A stretch of DNA of 64,000 nt from NCBI RefSeq assembly GCF_018882325.1, contig NZ_JACVOQ010000006.1:62001-126000 (forward strand), written 5' to 3'. The translations under genes and the position numbers were made by a program. This document shows positions 52,713-61,244 of this stretch, in pieces (the first letter of the stretch is position 1; each line of letters begins with the position of its first letter). Origin of the DNA: Polynucleobacter sp. 78F-HAINBA (GTDB taxonomy: Bacteria > Pseudomonadota > Gammaproteobacteria > Burkholderiales > Burkholderiaceae). A model generated the notes under the pieces. It did no database searches and was not told the origin of the DNA. It saw only the letters and a program-made list of their open reading frames with translations.

Positions 52713-52823
52713 TCCCAAGACCCCTTGAAATTCCCCTTAAAGACCCTATATAAGTAGAGAATAGCAAAAATCCCCAAACTAGGGATAATGAAATTCACAC
52801 GAAACATCCTACAAGGAGTCCTG

Positions 52824-53666
52824 ATGAAAATTCGTAAAGTAATTAATTTATTCGTTGGCGTATTTGCGGCGGCGCTACTCTTAACTAGTAACGCAGCGTT
52901 TGCCGAGGCAACTTTGCCTGAGGTATATCAAGCTGTGCAATCTGGTCAGATGGCTAAAGCCGATGCCATGATGAAAGAGGTTCTACAAAACCATCCTAAT
53001 AGCGCTAAAGCACACTACGTAGCTTCTGAGCTTTATCTTAAAGAAGGTAAGTTAGAGGCAGCGCGTAATCATTTCATCAAAGCGCAAAACCTAGCCCCTG
53101 GTTTACCGTTTGCTCAGCCTGAGTCTGTACAAAAACTTCAGATGCAATTAGCTAGTACTCAAGTTGCGCCTGCTGCCAGTCAGACATCCATTTTTAGTAA
53201 TCCACTCTTTTGGGGTTTGATTGCCATCTTGGTCATTGGCGTCATGATTGTGATGAGACGTCGTAAGGCTGAAGCAGTGCAGGTCTACAACGCACCAAGC
53301 GCTGGTTATCCTGGCACTCCTGGTGGTCCTGCTGGCTACCCCGGAGGTCCCGGTGGCCCTGGCAATCCTGGATATCCTGGAGCACCAGCCGGCGGCATGG
53401 GTAGTGGTTTGATGGGCAGTCTTGCAACTGGTGCTGCATTAGGTGCTGGTATGTATGCTGGCCAAGCATTGGCAAGTAACCTCATGGGTGGGCGCGATGG
53501 CGGCCATTCCAATGCGGATCACAATGCCAACTCCAATATGAACCAAGTTGGTGGCCCAGCATCCTTAGATCCAAACTTTGGTGTACGTGATGCCAGCTCT
53601 TGGGATGATGGTGGCGCTAGTTCATGGGATGACAGTGGTGGTGGCGACTTTATGAGTGATGTCTAA
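52824..53666 (+). CDS. TPR-containing membrane protein with collagen-like linker
   Basis: Protein of 280 residues: signal peptide ending at AAFAEA, two helical TPR-type repeats (AVQSGQMAKADAMMKEVLQNHPNSAKAHYVASELYLKEGKLEAARNHFIKAQNLAP), a transmembrane helix (LFWGLIAILVIGVMIV) near residue 135-150, then a Gly-Pro rich linker (GYPGTPGGPAGYPGGPGGPGNPGYPG), a hydrophobic Ala/Gly stretch and a repeated SSWDD motif (DASSWDDGGASSWDD). The domain order suggests a periplasmic sensor or adaptor with a cytoplasmic tail. ATG at 52824 after AAGGAG at 52813-52818. Confidence 0.85.
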   Translation: MKIRKVINLFVGVFAAALLLTSNAAFAEATLPEVYQAVQSGQMAKADAMMKEVLQNHPNSAKAHYVASELYLKEGKLEAARNHFIKAQNLAPGLPFAQPESVQKLQMQLASTQVAPAASQTSIFSNPLFWGLIAILVIGVMIVMRRRKAEAVQVYNAPSAGYPGTPGGPAGYPGGPGGPGNPGYPGAPAGGMGSGLMGSLATGAALGAGMYAGQALASNLMGGRDGGHSNADHNANSNMNQVGGPASLDPNFGVRDASSWDDGGASSWDDSGGGDFMSDV

Positions 53667-53671
53667 AGAGA

Positions 53672-53788
53672 ATGGAGCGTTTGGCTGAGATCATTGAGGT
53701 GGGGCATGTCTGGTTTTACCGGGCAAGCATCTATACCTCGAATGCATTCTTAGATGATCCAGCCATCTTGGCCTTTGCCTTTTGCTAG
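53672..53788 (+). CDS. Doubtful 38-residue ORF after the TPR gene
   Basis: ATG at 53672 opens 38 codons to TAG at 53786-53788, only five bases after the TPR-gene stop and nine before the terminator. The peptide (MERLAEIIEVGHVWFYRASI followed by a hydrophobic end) resembles nothing known. No ribosome site of proper spacing is visible (AAAGAG lies one base before the ATG), so it may be chance. Confidence 0.2.
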   Translation: MERLAEIIEVGHVWFYRASIYTSNAFLDDPAILAFAFC

Positions 53789-53796
53789 CCACCCCA

Positions 53797-53817
53797 ACCA
53801 CCTTCGGGTGGTTTTTT
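53797..53817 (+). terminator. Terminator downstream of the TPR gene
   Basis: Stem ACCACC / GGTGGT closed by a UUCG tetraloop, followed by six T residues. Confidence 0.92.
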
Positions 53818-53885
53818 ATTGCCCAATATTTAGGCAAATAGCTCAAAAGCAACAAAATGAGCGTCATTTTTAAGGTTTTTACATA

Positions 53886-53905
53886 TACTGTATAAACATA
53901 CAGTA
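53886..53905. promoter_or_regulatory. LexA (SOS) box before umuD
   Basis: TACTGTATAAACATACAGTA is a near-ideal LexA site (CTGT-N8-ACAG in a symmetric AT-rich frame), 11 bases before the umuD start. It should repress umuDC until DNA damage. Its location overlapping the promoter implies tight control. Confidence 0.93.
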
Positions 53906-53916
53906 TATTAATACCT

Positions 53917-54405
53917 ATGACGACTCAGATGACTTCCCCAAAAACGACCTTAAGCCAGGCCCCACAAGCCTTAGCTGCTCATGGCGCCTATGAGTTCAAG
54001 CTTCTGAGCCACCGTATCTCAGCGGGATTTCCGAGCCCAGCAGCGGATTATGCGGAGGAAGGCCTCGATTTAAACCACTATTTAGTCCAAAACAAGCCGG
54101 CCACCTTCATGTTCACCGTAAAGGGTGATTCGATGATGGGCGCGGGTATTTGTGATGGTGACAAGGTGGTGGTCGATAAAGCCCTCAAGCCAAAACATAA
54201 AGACATCGTTGTTGCCGTAGTGGACGACGAGTACACCATCAAGCGTCTGTATCAATTGCGCGGCAAAACCGAACTCCAGCCAGAGAACCCAAATTACGAG
54301 CCTATTACCTTTAACGAGAACAGCGAACTCCAAATCTGGGGTGTGGTGGTTGGAGTGGTGCGCAGATATAGCCACGCTAGCAGCAGAAACGGTAAATCAA
54401 TATGA
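53917..54405 (+). CDS. umuD: SOS-mutagenesis protein UmuD (S24 self-cleaving protease)
   Basis: Protein of 162 residues; self-cleaves to UmuD' upon RecA contact and joins UmuC in Pol [23 protein letters not shown] includes the Ala-Gly cleavage site (about residues 33-34) and [15 protein letters not shown] the catalytic Ser (about 71); the Lys is in DDEYTIKRL (about 107). ATG at 53917 behind the LexA box. Its stop overlaps the umuC ATG (ATGA), so the two are coupled. Confidence 0.95.
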   Translation: MTTQMTSPKTTLSQAPQALAAHGAYEFKLLSHRISAGFPSPAADYAEEGLDLNHYLVQNKPATFMFTVKGDSMMGAGICDGDKVVVDKALKPKHKDIVVAVVDDEYTIKRLYQLRGKTELQPENPNYEPITFNENSELQIWGVVVGVVRRYSHASSRNGKSI

Positions 54406-55721
54406 GCACCATTAATCAGGCCGGCCAAACCAACCAACTCTTTGCACTCGTAGATGTGAACAACTTCTATGTATCTTGCGAGCGAGTATTTGCTCCCAAG
54501 TTAGAAGATGTACCAATGGTGGTGCTATCTAATAACGATGGTTGTGCGGTAGCGCGTAGTGCTGAAGTCAAAGCGCTGGGTGTGAAGATGGGTACGCCCT
54601 GGTTTCAGATGAAAGACCTAGCAAAGCAACATGGCATCCAAGCTTATTCCTCAAACTACACCTTGTATGGCGATATGAGCGGCAGGGTAGTAGAAGTCTT
54701 AAGAAAGTTCACACCTAATTTAGAGGTCTACAGTATTGATGAGAGTTTCTTGCAAATAGAGACCGTACTCAAGCAATATGCTGACCCAACTAGCTTAGGT
54801 CAAATCATTAAGCAAGATGTTAAAGACACGACAGGTTTGCCTGTATGTGTTGGCATTGGTGCTAGCAAGACGCTCGCTAAATTAGCTAACCACTTAGCCA
54901 AGAAGAACCCCCAGTTTGCTGGCGTGTGTGACATCAGTTCCATGTCCAAAGAAGCGCTGTATCAATGGATGGCAGAGACAGCGGTAGGTGAGGTATGGGG
55001 CATTGGTGGCAAGACTGCCAAGAAACTCAAAGAGCTCAAGATCAATAGCGTATTTGATTTGGTGCAAGTCTCACCACAAGCCATGCGCCAACAATTTGGT
55101 GTGGTGATTGAGCGCATTTGCTACGAGTTGCGTGGCGTATCTTGCTTGCAGCTCGAAGAAGTGGCCCCAGCTAAACAGCAGATTATTTCTTCAAGAAGTT
55201 TTGGTAAGCCAGTGACCTCCATGGAAGAGTTGGCTGAGTCTGTTGCTACACATGCTGCAAGAGGTGCCGAGAAACTCAGGAGCCAAAAGTCAGTCACGGG
55301 CGCACTCACTATTTTTGTGCAAACCAACCCACATAAGCCGTTTGAGCCACAACACCATCAAAGCATCACAGTAGTTCTGAGTGACCCTAGTGACAACACC
55401 TTAACGCTCACAAGCGCTGCATTAAAAGGCTTAAAGCAAATCTACAAGGCAGGTTTTAAGTACAAGAAAGCAGGCGTCATTCTCAATCTCTTGGCTGATA
55501 AACCCACCATGCAGCAGTCTTTATTTGATGACATGGAAGTCAAAGGTAAATCTGCTGGACTCATGAAAGCCATGGACTCGATCAATACCCGTTTTGGTAA
55601 CGCTGCCATCAAAACTGCAGCATCTGGAACCAAAGAAACTGCGCAAGACTGGCAAATGAGATCAGGCAATAGATCACCGAACTACACCACGCAGTGGGAT
55701 GAGCTGCCGGTTGTGCGCTAA
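54402..55721 (+). CDS. umuC: DNA polymerase V catalytic subunit UmuC
   Basis: Y-family translesion polymerase of 439 residues. [35 protein letters not shown] and [12 protein letters not shown] hold the catalytic Asp/Glu residues; [17 protein letters not shown] and [15 protein letters not shown] form the palm and HhH motifs; the end QQSLFDD (about 374-380) is a beta-clamp binding motif. Length and order equal E. coli UmuC (422) with an extra hydrophilic tail. Overlaps umuD by four bases. Damage-induced through LexA. Confidence 0.96.
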   Translation: MSTINQAGQTNQLFALVDVNNFYVSCERVFAPKLEDVPMVVLSNNDGCAVARSAEVKALGVKMGTPWFQMKDLAKQHGIQAYSSNYTLYGDMSGRVVEVLRKFTPNLEVYSIDESFLQIETVLKQYADPTSLGQIIKQDVKDTTGLPVCVGIGASKTLAKLANHLAKKNPQFAGVCDISSMSKEALYQWMAETAVGEVWGIGGKTAKKLKELKINSVFDLVQVSPQAMRQQFGVVIERICYELRGVSCLQLEEVAPAKQQIISSRSFGKPVTSMEELAESVATHAARGAEKLRSQKSVTGALTIFVQTNPHKPFEPQHHQSITVVLSDPSDNTLTLTSAALKGLKQIYKAGFKYKKAGVILNLLADKPTMQQSLFDDMEVKGKSAGLMKAMDSINTRFGNAAIKTAASGTKETAQDWQMRSGNRSPNYTTQWDELPVVR

Positions 55722-55769
55722 AGAACAAGGCAAACAGCAATATAAAGAACAAGCCAAAAAGATAAATAA

Positions 55770-55868
55770 ATGAATAAAAAAACAACAAATAACACAACTA
55801 ATTTTACTAGCTCATTTCGTGAGCCAGTAAGCCCATATTCTGAATACATAGCAGCAAAACAGAAGTAG
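55770..55868 (+). CDS. Possible 32-residue small ORF after umuC
   Basis: ATG at 55770, TAG at 55866-55868, 48 bases after umuC. Peptide has a polar Asn/Thr N-terminus and a C-terminal SFREPVSPYSEYIAAKQK-like half that looks protein-like. No good ribosome site is visible, and a hairpin GCTCA / TGAGC (55810-55824) lies inside. No family recognised. Confidence 0.3.
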   Translation: MNKKTTNNTTNFTSSFREPVSPYSEYIAAKQK

Positions 55869-55916
55869 AAAACAAGCCAAACCTAACTAACGTAGATACA
55901 CACCAGGAGAAATCAA

Positions 55917-56048
55917 ATGGACCTATTAAATAACTTCAACGGCATCTCACTCGCAATCATCATGGTCTTGTCTTACTGCGCAGTATTGAAAAATACAAAG
56001 CGTCATGAAAGTGCCACAAAACAAGTATTTACTCGTAAGTATCAGTAA
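55917..56048 (+). CDS. Small membrane protein after umuC (43 aa)
   Basis: ATG at 55917 with AGGAGA at 55905-55910, TAA at 56046-56048. The peptide has one hydrophobic helix (ISLAIIMVLSYCAVL, about residues 10-24) and a basic tail with KNTKRHES and FTRKYQ, so a single-pass inner-membrane peptide with a cytoplasmic tail is likely. The strong ribosome site and proper codons make it a real candidate. It belongs downstream of the SOS operon and could be co-transcribed. Function unknown, no family recognised. Confidence 0.6.
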   Translation: MDLLNNFNGISLAIIMVLSYCAVLKNTKRHESATKQVFTRKYQ

Positions 56049-56105
56049 GGAAAGGCAGTAAGGAAGAGCAGTAAAGACAGAAGTAAAAAAAGCAGTAAAG
56101 AAAAA
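56043..56105 (+). repeat. Degenerate 13-bp tandem repeat (CAGTAARGA)
   Basis: Units begin CAGTAAGGA, CAGTAAGGA, CAGTAAAGA and CAGTAAAGA at 56043, 56056, 56069 and 56093; the first three are spaced exactly 13 bases, and a decayed unit (AGTAAAAAAAG) fills 56082-56092. The first unit spans the stop codon of the 43-residue ORF. Purine-rich on the plus strand. Confidence 0.7.
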
Positions 56106-56132
56106 ATAGAACAAGCAGCAGCTGCCTGGAAG

Positions 56133-56164
56133 GGGAATAAGGAAATCACGGATTCCTTATTCCC
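56133..56164. repeat. Strong 12-bp stem hairpin
   Basis: Perfect GGGAATAAGGAA / TTCCTTATTCCC with an eight-base loop, 91 bases before the yqhA start. It could end the SOS transcript, but no U-run follows. Confidence 0.6.
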
Positions 56165-56254
56165 TAGCAAAGGCAAAAGTCATCAGAATCACCCTACCCA
56201 AGATAGGTGTAATGAGATTATAAAAATGTCATAAATGTGGATAAAATCCCATAT

Positions 56255-56797
56255 ATGACCGATGACAAGCAAACCTATATAGATAAAAAATTACGCCCAC
56301 TGCCACGCTGGATATTTATGTCCCGCTGGTTGCAGGCACCACTCTATCTGGGGTTGATAGTTGCCCAAGGTGTCTATGTATGGCAGTTCTGGATAGAGCT
56401 GGTCCATCTCATTACGATGATGGCGGATAAGTCGATGACTGAAACTGCCCTCATGCTGGTGGTGCTTGGGTTGATTGACGTAGTGATGATCTCCAACCTG
56501 TTGGTCATGGTCATCGTGGGTGGATGGGAAACCTTCGTCTCCCGCCTAGAGCTAGAGAATCACCCAGATCAACCTGAGTGGTTATCGCATGTCAATGCAG
56601 GCGTACTCAAGGTAAAGCTGGCAACCGCCATCATTGGTATCTCATCAATCCACTTGCTCAAGACTTTCATCAACGCAGCATCCTATGATGAAAAAACCTT
56701 GATGTGGCAAACCTTAATCCACATTACCTTTGTGTTGTCAGCGGTAGCGATTGCTTATACAGAAAAGCTAGTGACCTCAGCACATAAACAACATTAA
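56255..56797 (+). CDS. UPF0114 / YqhA-family membrane protein
   Basis: Protein of 180 residues with four hydrophobic helices. [63 protein letters not shown] and [20 protein letters not shown] are the YqhA/UPF0114 signature segments. Function not established. I prefer ATG at 56255; a GTG at 56237 would add six residues. No ribosome site distinguishes them. Confidence 0.85.
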   Translation: MTDDKQTYIDKKLRPLPRWIFMSRWLQAPLYLGLIVAQGVYVWQFWIELVHLITMMADKSMTETALMLVVLGLIDVVMISNLLVMVIVGGWETFVSRLELENHPDQPEWLSHVNAGVLKVKLATAIIGISSIHLLKTFINAASYDEKTLMWQTLIHITFVLSAVAIAYTEKLVTSAHKQH

Positions 56798-56824
56798 AGC
56801 TACAGCAAAAAACCCAGTAAAGAT

Positions 56825-57481
56825 TTAGGCCTGCAAGGCCTTGCGAAGGTATTCGGAGACGTTATCCTGACGCAGCATCCATTGTTTGTAGTCAGATGGA
56901 ACCATGCTGATCAACTCACCTTTGTGCTTGCCAAAAGGCATAACAGTTGGGACGCGAGCTTTCTCAGACATTTCCCATAAAGCATCTAAAGAAGCGGGGT
57001 GCAAACGATCAATGATTTGACCCAAAATCTTGGAGCAGATCCAGACATCTGCTAGCGCACTATGCGCATCACGTAGTTGTTCTCTAGCAGTAGCTCTTTC
57101 AAAGTAGTAGAGCAGGGCGCTTTGGGTATGGCTGTCTAAGTCAGGCCAAAGGCTACGAGCGAGAGCGAGAGTGCAAATGCGTTTCACTTCAGGCTTACCA
57201 ATAGCCTCCCAGTCAAAATCCACGCTATGACCAATGATGTATTTAGTGCCGCCAGGCAATCTAAATGAAGTGCTAGCAGGGCAATTAACCAATTCCTCAT
57301 CCATGATGTGGTGAGTAGCTAAAGCACCTAAGCTAATCGGTTTGCCTGGGTTGTAACGCTGTACCCAAGGATTGCCGACGGCAAGAGGGTTAATGGACGT
57401 GACATCTAAAGAGGCGGCCTCAATGATGACGGCATTGTTCTTATCGGTTGCTTCTACATCGAAAATAATGGCTTGTGGCAT
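56825..57481 (-). CDS. ExoX-like 3'-5' exonuclease (DEDDh)
   Basis: Protein of 218 residues. The exonuclease I motif IIFDVEATD (Asp/Glu), HSVDFDWEAIG (second Asp) and DAHSALADVWICSKIL (His and Asp) give DEDDh. The C-terminal MPFGKHKGELISMVPSDYKQWMLRQDN is a DUF3820-type extension seen in exodeoxyribonuclease X. It may degrade DNA ends in repair. ATG at 57481. Convergent with yqhA; repair-rich neighbourhood. Confidence 0.85.
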   Translation of the reverse strand: MPQAIIFDVEATDKNNAVIIEAASLDVTSINPLAVGNPWVQRYNPGKPISLGALATHHIMDEELVNCPASTSFRLPGGTKYIIGHSVDFDWEAIGKPEVKRICTLALARSLWPDLDSHTQSALLYYFERATAREQLRDAHSALADVWICSKILGQIIDRLHPASLDALWEMSEKARVPTVMPFGKHKGELISMVPSDYKQWMLRQDNVSEYLRKALQA

Positions 57482-57589
57482 AACTTCTTAACCTAAAGGT
57501 AACTGAATGGTTATTGTGCCTTGAAGTTTTGGAGCTCTGCAATTAATTGATATTTCCTACAGCGGAATCATCCTCAATCTATTTCATTT

Positions 57590-57797
57590 GGGCCTCTAAG
57601 ACTCTACGCTAAATCTTTCAGACTACAGCGGGGATTTGAATGCGACTTTCTATTGAGTGTTCTCACAAGCATTTGAAGCTGTTCAAAATCTCTTTAGATT
57701 CAAGAGTCATGCTCGTTTTACTGATTATTTGGATGATTTGGGGAATCTTCAGGGTCTTAAAGATCCTGTAATTGAGCTAAATCTAGCTTGGGGAAGG
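57590..57797 (+). pseudogene. Frame-broken remnant resembling a CHAD domain
   Basis: Between the exonuclease and the SRP RNA, frame 2 reads KSFRLQRGFECDFLLSVL (57611-57664), then after a frame change, frame 3 (57657-57795) reads FKSHARFTDYLDDLGNLQ and more. RLQRGFE sits like the RLRYxxE of CHAD domains and YLDDLGNLQ like their YLxxLxxLQ. No start codon or ribosome site. Probably the decayed 3' end of a CHAD gene. Confidence 0.35.
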
Positions 57798-57896
57798 TGG
57801 ACGAGCCCGACCCCCGGCACTGACAGAATTGGGTTTGGCTGCTTCGTTCCCGACCTGACCAGGTTATCCAAACCGCCATGCGGGGAGGCCCGTCCA
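57798..57896 (-). ncRNA. ffs: Signal recognition particle RNA (4.5S)
   Basis: On the minus strand: TGGACGGGCCTCCCCGC at the 5' end pairs with GCCGGGGGTCGGGCTCGTCC at the 3' end to make the long hairpin, and the conserved apical domain is present with CCTGGTCAGGTCGGGAACGA and AGCAGCC, the Ffh-binding internal loops. About 99 nt versus 114 in E. coli. It is divergent from dnaX, 30 bases between. Ends are estimated. Confidence 0.93.
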
Positions 57897-57926
57897 ATTC
57901 CATTTTAGCTTGTTAGAATGTAATAC

Positions 57927-59612
57927 ATGACAGCATTGGCTTTAGCCCGTTCGTGGCGCCCTAAAACTTTCTCCCAATTGGTAGGACAAGACCATGTGGT
58001 TAAGGCATTAACCCATGCCTTAGACCAGGGTCGACTACACCACGCTTGGCTCTTTACAGGCACTCGCGGGGTCGGAAAGACCACTATTGCCCGAATTATG
58101 GCCAAAGCTCTCAATTGCACCGGGGAAGACGGCCAAGGTCGCATGACCTCAGAACCCTGCGGAAAATGCCCAGCTTGCCTAGAAATCGATGCCGGTCGCT
58201 TTGTTGACTATATTGAGATGGATGCTGCGAGTAATCGCGGGGTAGACGATATTGCCGCTCTATTAGAGAAGGCAGCCTATGCTCCAAGTAATGCGCGTTA
58301 CAAGGTTTACATGATTGACGAGGTGCACATGCTCACCAATCATGCTTTTAATGCCATGCTCAAGACGCTCGAAGAGCCGCCTGAACATGTGAAGTTCATA
58401 CTTGCGACAACCGATCCCCAAAAGATTCCAGTAACTATTTTGTCCCGTTGCTTGCAGTTCAATCTCAAGCAAATGCCAGTGCCGCTCATCGTTGAGCATT
58501 TAGAAAAAGTGCTCGCAGCAGAAAAGGTGGATTGCGAAACCAATGCACTGCGTGTTTTAGCAAAAGCAGCCCAAGGCTCCATGCGTGATGCCTTATCACT
58601 GACTGATCAAGCTATTGCATACGCAGCTGGCAAAGTATCTGAAGAAGCAGTGCGCGGCATGCTTGGCACATTGGATGATGCTTATCTCATTCGTATTCTG
58701 GACGCCTTGATTGCAAAAGATGGAGCGACGTTGCTAGCTATCTCTAATGAGATGGGTGAGCGCAGTATGTCTTTCTCATTGGCGCTTGCTGATCTATCAA
58801 GCCTCATTCAGAAAATTGCTGCAGCACAAATCGTTCCAGAATCTGTTTTAGAAGATTGGCCTGAAGCTGCAGAGATTCGTCGCTTAGCTGGTGCGCTTAC
58901 AAAAGAAGAAGCGCAGCTCTTCTACCAAATCAGTATCACCAGCCGTCCAGATTTATCACTCGCACCTGATGAGCAAACTGGCTTTGCCATGACGCTTCTA
59001 CGTATGCTGGCCTTTCGTCCCGGAAATGAAACTCCAGGCAGGGTAGGGAGTAACGGCGGCAATTCAGCTCCACCAGTAGCAAGCGCCCCAAAACCAGCGG
59101 CCCCAGCAAATCAAACTGCTGCTCCAGCAAGATCAGCGCCTGCAGCATCTGCTCCAGCCCCTATGGCAGCTGGGCCTGCCGTTTCAGCTCCTCCAGCTCC
59201 TGCGCCAGCGGCCACTGCATCTGCAGCTGATCGTCCAGACTGGCATGCCTTGATGCGTCAGTTGCCGGTTAAAGGTTTGGTTCAGCAGTTAGCATTTCAG
59301 ACAGAGTTGCAAGATTGGGAAGATTCACCAGCAGGCGTGCGCGCTACAGTTGTGACACCAATGCCGCAACTAGCTTCCGAAGCTTCAGTTGGTCGTCTGG
59401 TGGATGCCTTATCAGCACACTTCGGCAAACCGATCGAAGTATTAATCGAGAAGGGTGAAGTTGAAGGCAAGACAGTAGCTAAAGTCGATGCGCAGATTCA
59501 TCAAGAGAAAAGACAAAACGCAGAGCAGATGATTGCTCAAGATCCATTTATTCAGCAATTAGAAAAAGAGTTTGGAGCCAAAGTAGTTGGTGGCTCTGTT
59601 AAACCTCTTTGA
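57927..59612 (+). CDS. dnaX: DNA polymerase III subunit gamma/tau
   Basis: Clamp-loader ATPase of 561 residues. FTGTRGVGKTTIAR is Walker A (about 43-56), the zinc module Cys-x8+-CGKCPAC is at about 67-90, DEVHMLTNHAFNAMLK holds the Walker B, ATTDPQKIPVTILSRC the sensor region. The Ala/Pro linker (about 370-430) leads to a C-terminal tau domain. No clear slippery site for a gamma frameshift was spotted. ATG at 57927. First of dnaX-ybaB-recR. Confidence 0.96.
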   Translation: MTALALARSWRPKTFSQLVGQDHVVKALTHALDQGRLHHAWLFTGTRGVGKTTIARIMAKALNCTGEDGQGRMTSEPCGKCPACLEIDAGRFVDYIEMDAASNRGVDDIAALLEKAAYAPSNARYKVYMIDEVHMLTNHAFNAMLKTLEEPPEHVKFILATTDPQKIPVTILSRCLQFNLKQMPVPLIVEHLEKVLAAEKVDCETNALRVLAKAAQGSMRDALSLTDQAIAYAAGKVSEEAVRGMLGTLDDAYLIRILDALIAKDGATLLAISNEMGERSMSFSLALADLSSLIQKIAAAQIVPESVLEDWPEAAEIRRLAGALTKEEAQLFYQISITSRPDLSLAPDEQTGFAMTLLRMLAFRPGNETPGRVGSNGGNSAPPVASAPKPAAPANQTAAPARSAPAASAPAPMAAGPAVSAPPAPAPAATASAADRPDWHALMRQLPVKGLVQQLAFQTELQDWEDSPAGVRATVVTPMPQLASEASVGRLVDALSAHFGKPIEVLIEKGEVEGKTVAKVDAQIHQEKRQNAEQMIAQDPFIQQLEKEFGAKVVGGSVKPL

Positions 59613-59652
59613 TTGCCAGATTTAACAATATTAAATACAGGGAAATAAAGCG

Positions 59653-59976
59653 ATGATGAAAGGTGGCCTTGCTGGTTTGATGAAACAAGCCCAGCAGATG
59701 CAAGAGAAGATGAAGGTAGCGCAAGAGCAATTGGCTGCGCTAGAAGTCACTGGCCAAGCGGCTGGTGGTTTAGTCAAAGTCACTATTTCTGGCAAGCACG
59801 AAATGAAACGCGTGCAGATCGATCCAGGCGCAATGGATGATCGCGAAATGCTCGAAGACTTATTGGTTACCGCCTATACAGAAGCATTTAAACAAGTAGA
59901 AGCTGCTAGCTCACAAGTGATGTCTGGTGCTACTGCTGGTATGCCAATGCCTCCTGGCTTCAAGTTACCTTTTTAA
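59653..59976 (+). CDS. YbaB/EbfC nucleoid-associated protein
   Basis: DNA-binding protein of 107 residues. [80 protein letters not shown] are the family core. Dimeric tweezers-like nucleoid protein. ATG at 59653 (or the next Met, three bases on). Between dnaX and recR as in most proteobacteria. Confidence 0.96.
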   Translation: MMKGGLAGLMKQAQQMQEKMKVAQEQLAALEVTGQAAGGLVKVTISGKHEMKRVQIDPGAMDDREMLEDLLVTAYTEAFKQVEAASSQVMSGATAGMPMPPGFKLPF

Positions 59977-60001
59977 TCATTAATAAAAAACTGTTTATTT
60001 A

Positions 60002-60625
60002 ATGGCACGTCAAGAAGCTCCACAAGATGCTCTCGGTCGATTGATCGAAGCATTGCGTGTATTGCCTGGAGTGGGACCAAAGTCAGCGCAACGCATGGCT
60101 TTCTATCTACTGCAGCATGATCGTAATGGTGCAGCAGTTCTTGCCCAATCATTAGGTGAGGCTGTAGAGACAGTAGGGCACTGTGCCCGTTGCAATACCT
60201 TCTCCGAAACCCAAATCTGCGCAACTTGTAACGATGATCGTCGTGATCCATCTTTACTGTGCATTGTGGAAACACCTGCTGACCAAGTGATGGTTGAGCA
60301 GACATTAAGCTTCAAAGGTAATTACTTTGTATTGATGGGTCGTATCTCGCCACTCGATGGCATGGGCCCCAATGAAATCCATTTCGATCGATTGCTTAAT
60401 CGCATTGAAGCTCCAGACACTGGAGTACCAGTCAGGGAAGTGGTTCTGGCAACGAATTTCACAAGCGAAGGTGAGGCCACAGCCCACTACATTGGTGAAG
60501 TACTTAAATCCAAAGGCATCAAAGTCACCAGAATTGCTAGAGGCATTCCGGTTGGTGGTGAACTGGAATATGTCGATGCGGGAACCTTAGCCAGGGCGCT
60601 AATGGATCGTAGATCGGTAAGTTAG
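60002..60625 (+). CDS. recR: Recombination mediator RecR
   Basis: Protein of 207 residues for RecFOR loading of RecA at gaps. [17 protein letters not shown] is the helix-hairpin-helix, [16 protein letters not shown] (about 61-76) the zinc finger, and [18 protein letters not shown] plus [11 protein letters not shown] the Toprim domain. ATG at 60002. The 17-bp dyad 38 bases after its stop may also end the transcript. Confidence 0.97.
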   Translation: MARQEAPQDALGRLIEALRVLPGVGPKSAQRMAFYLLQHDRNGAAVLAQSLGEAVETVGHCARCNTFSETQICATCNDDRRDPSLLCIVETPADQVMVEQTLSFKGNYFVLMGRISPLDGMGPNEIHFDRLLNRIEAPDTGVPVREVVLATNFTSEGEATAHYIGEVLKSKGIKVTRIARGIPVGGELEYVDAGTLARALMDRRSVS

Positions 60626-60663
60626 ATATCAGTGACACCCCAGAACCACTATAGACAAGGTGG

Positions 60664-60702
60664 TTAATACAAAAAGTTGCTTTTTGCAACCTTTTGTATT
60701 AA
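60664..60702. promoter_or_regulatory. 17-bp inverted repeat before the ParD-like/RelE module
   Basis: Arms TTAATACAAAAAGTTGC and GCAACCTTTTGTATTAA pair with one A/C mismatch (16 of 17) around a five-base loop. It lies between recR and the antitoxin, 29 bases before its start, and is followed by a smaller dyad TTGA / TCAA. Likely operator of the toxin-antitoxin pair and possibly the recR terminator. Confidence 0.7.
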
Positions 60703-60731
60703 ATTGAGACCAATTCAATAAGGGGTTCGTT

Positions 60732-60950
60732 ATGTCTATAGCAATCAAGTTATCAGATGTGTTGGTGGAAGACGCCAAGCCTTATGCTCAAGCAATGCAT
60801 AGATCAGTGCCAAAGCAAATAGAATATTGGGCTCGCCTGGGTAAGGTAGCCGAGGAGAATCCTGATCTACCAATTCACATGCTCCAAGATATGCTTGTGA
60901 GTATTGAAGAGGTAAAAGCCGGCAATCTTTCCCCATATAAATTCGGATGA
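60732..60950 (+). CDS. ParD-like antitoxin
   Basis: Protein of 72 residues. The N-terminus (MSIAIKLSDVLVEDAKPYAQAMHRSVPKQIEYWARLGKVAEENP) looks like the ParD-like antitoxin family: a beta strand and two helices for ribbon-helix-helix DNA binding, with the KQIEYWARLGK stretch typical of PF11903. The C-terminal half would wrap the toxin. ATG at 60732. It overlaps the toxin gene by four bases and sits behind the dyad, so it should repress its own promoter. Confidence 0.8.
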   Translation: MSIAIKLSDVLVEDAKPYAQAMHRSVPKQIEYWARLGKVAEENPDLPIHMLQDMLVSIEEVKAGNLSPYKFG

Positions 60951-61219
60951 GGGTATCAACAACGCCTCGATTTGATCGAGCCATCAAGAAGATCTCTCCC
61001 GCTGAAAAAAAGACCCTTGATTCTGCAGTCAAACAGATTATCTCCGAGCCATTTATTGGTGAAATGAAGAAGGGTGATTTATTGGGCGTTCAGGTATATA
61101 AATTTCGCCATCTTCAACAGCAAATGTTGTTGGCTTACTCGGTCAGCCTAGATGGAGCTCAAATCGCACTAATTGGCTATGGAGTGCACGAAAATTTTTA
61201 CCGAGACCTTAAGCGCTAG
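60947..61219 (+). CDS. RelE/ParE-superfamily toxin
   Basis: Protein of 90 residues: FDRAIKKISPAEKKTLDSAVKQII, GDLLGVQVYKFRHLQQQMLLAYSVSLDGAQIALIGYGVHENFYRDLKR is the RelE/StbE plan with the conserved Arg/Lys around VYKFRH and a C-terminal GVHENFYRDLKR helix. Probably an mRNA interferase, though the exact catalytic residues and target cannot be assigned. ATG at 60947 in ATGA overlap with the antitoxin. Confidence 0.85.
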   Translation: MRVSTTPRFDRAIKKISPAEKKTLDSAVKQIISEPFIGEMKKGDLLGVQVYKFRHLQQQMLLAYSVSLDGAQIALIGYGVHENFYRDLKR

Positions 61220-61244
61220 GGTGGTAAATAGCAGGGGAGCCCCT

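Noticed and set aside
53277..53390. Gly/Pro repeats as a possible repeat array or CRISPR-like tract.
   Set aside because: They are codon-level repeats of the collagen-like linker in the TPR protein, without spacers.
57657..57908. The 83-codon frame starting at 57657 taken as an intact gene.
   Set aside because: It runs through the SRP RNA on the opposite strand, has no ribosome site and only the first 45 codons look protein-like. Treated as a remnant instead.
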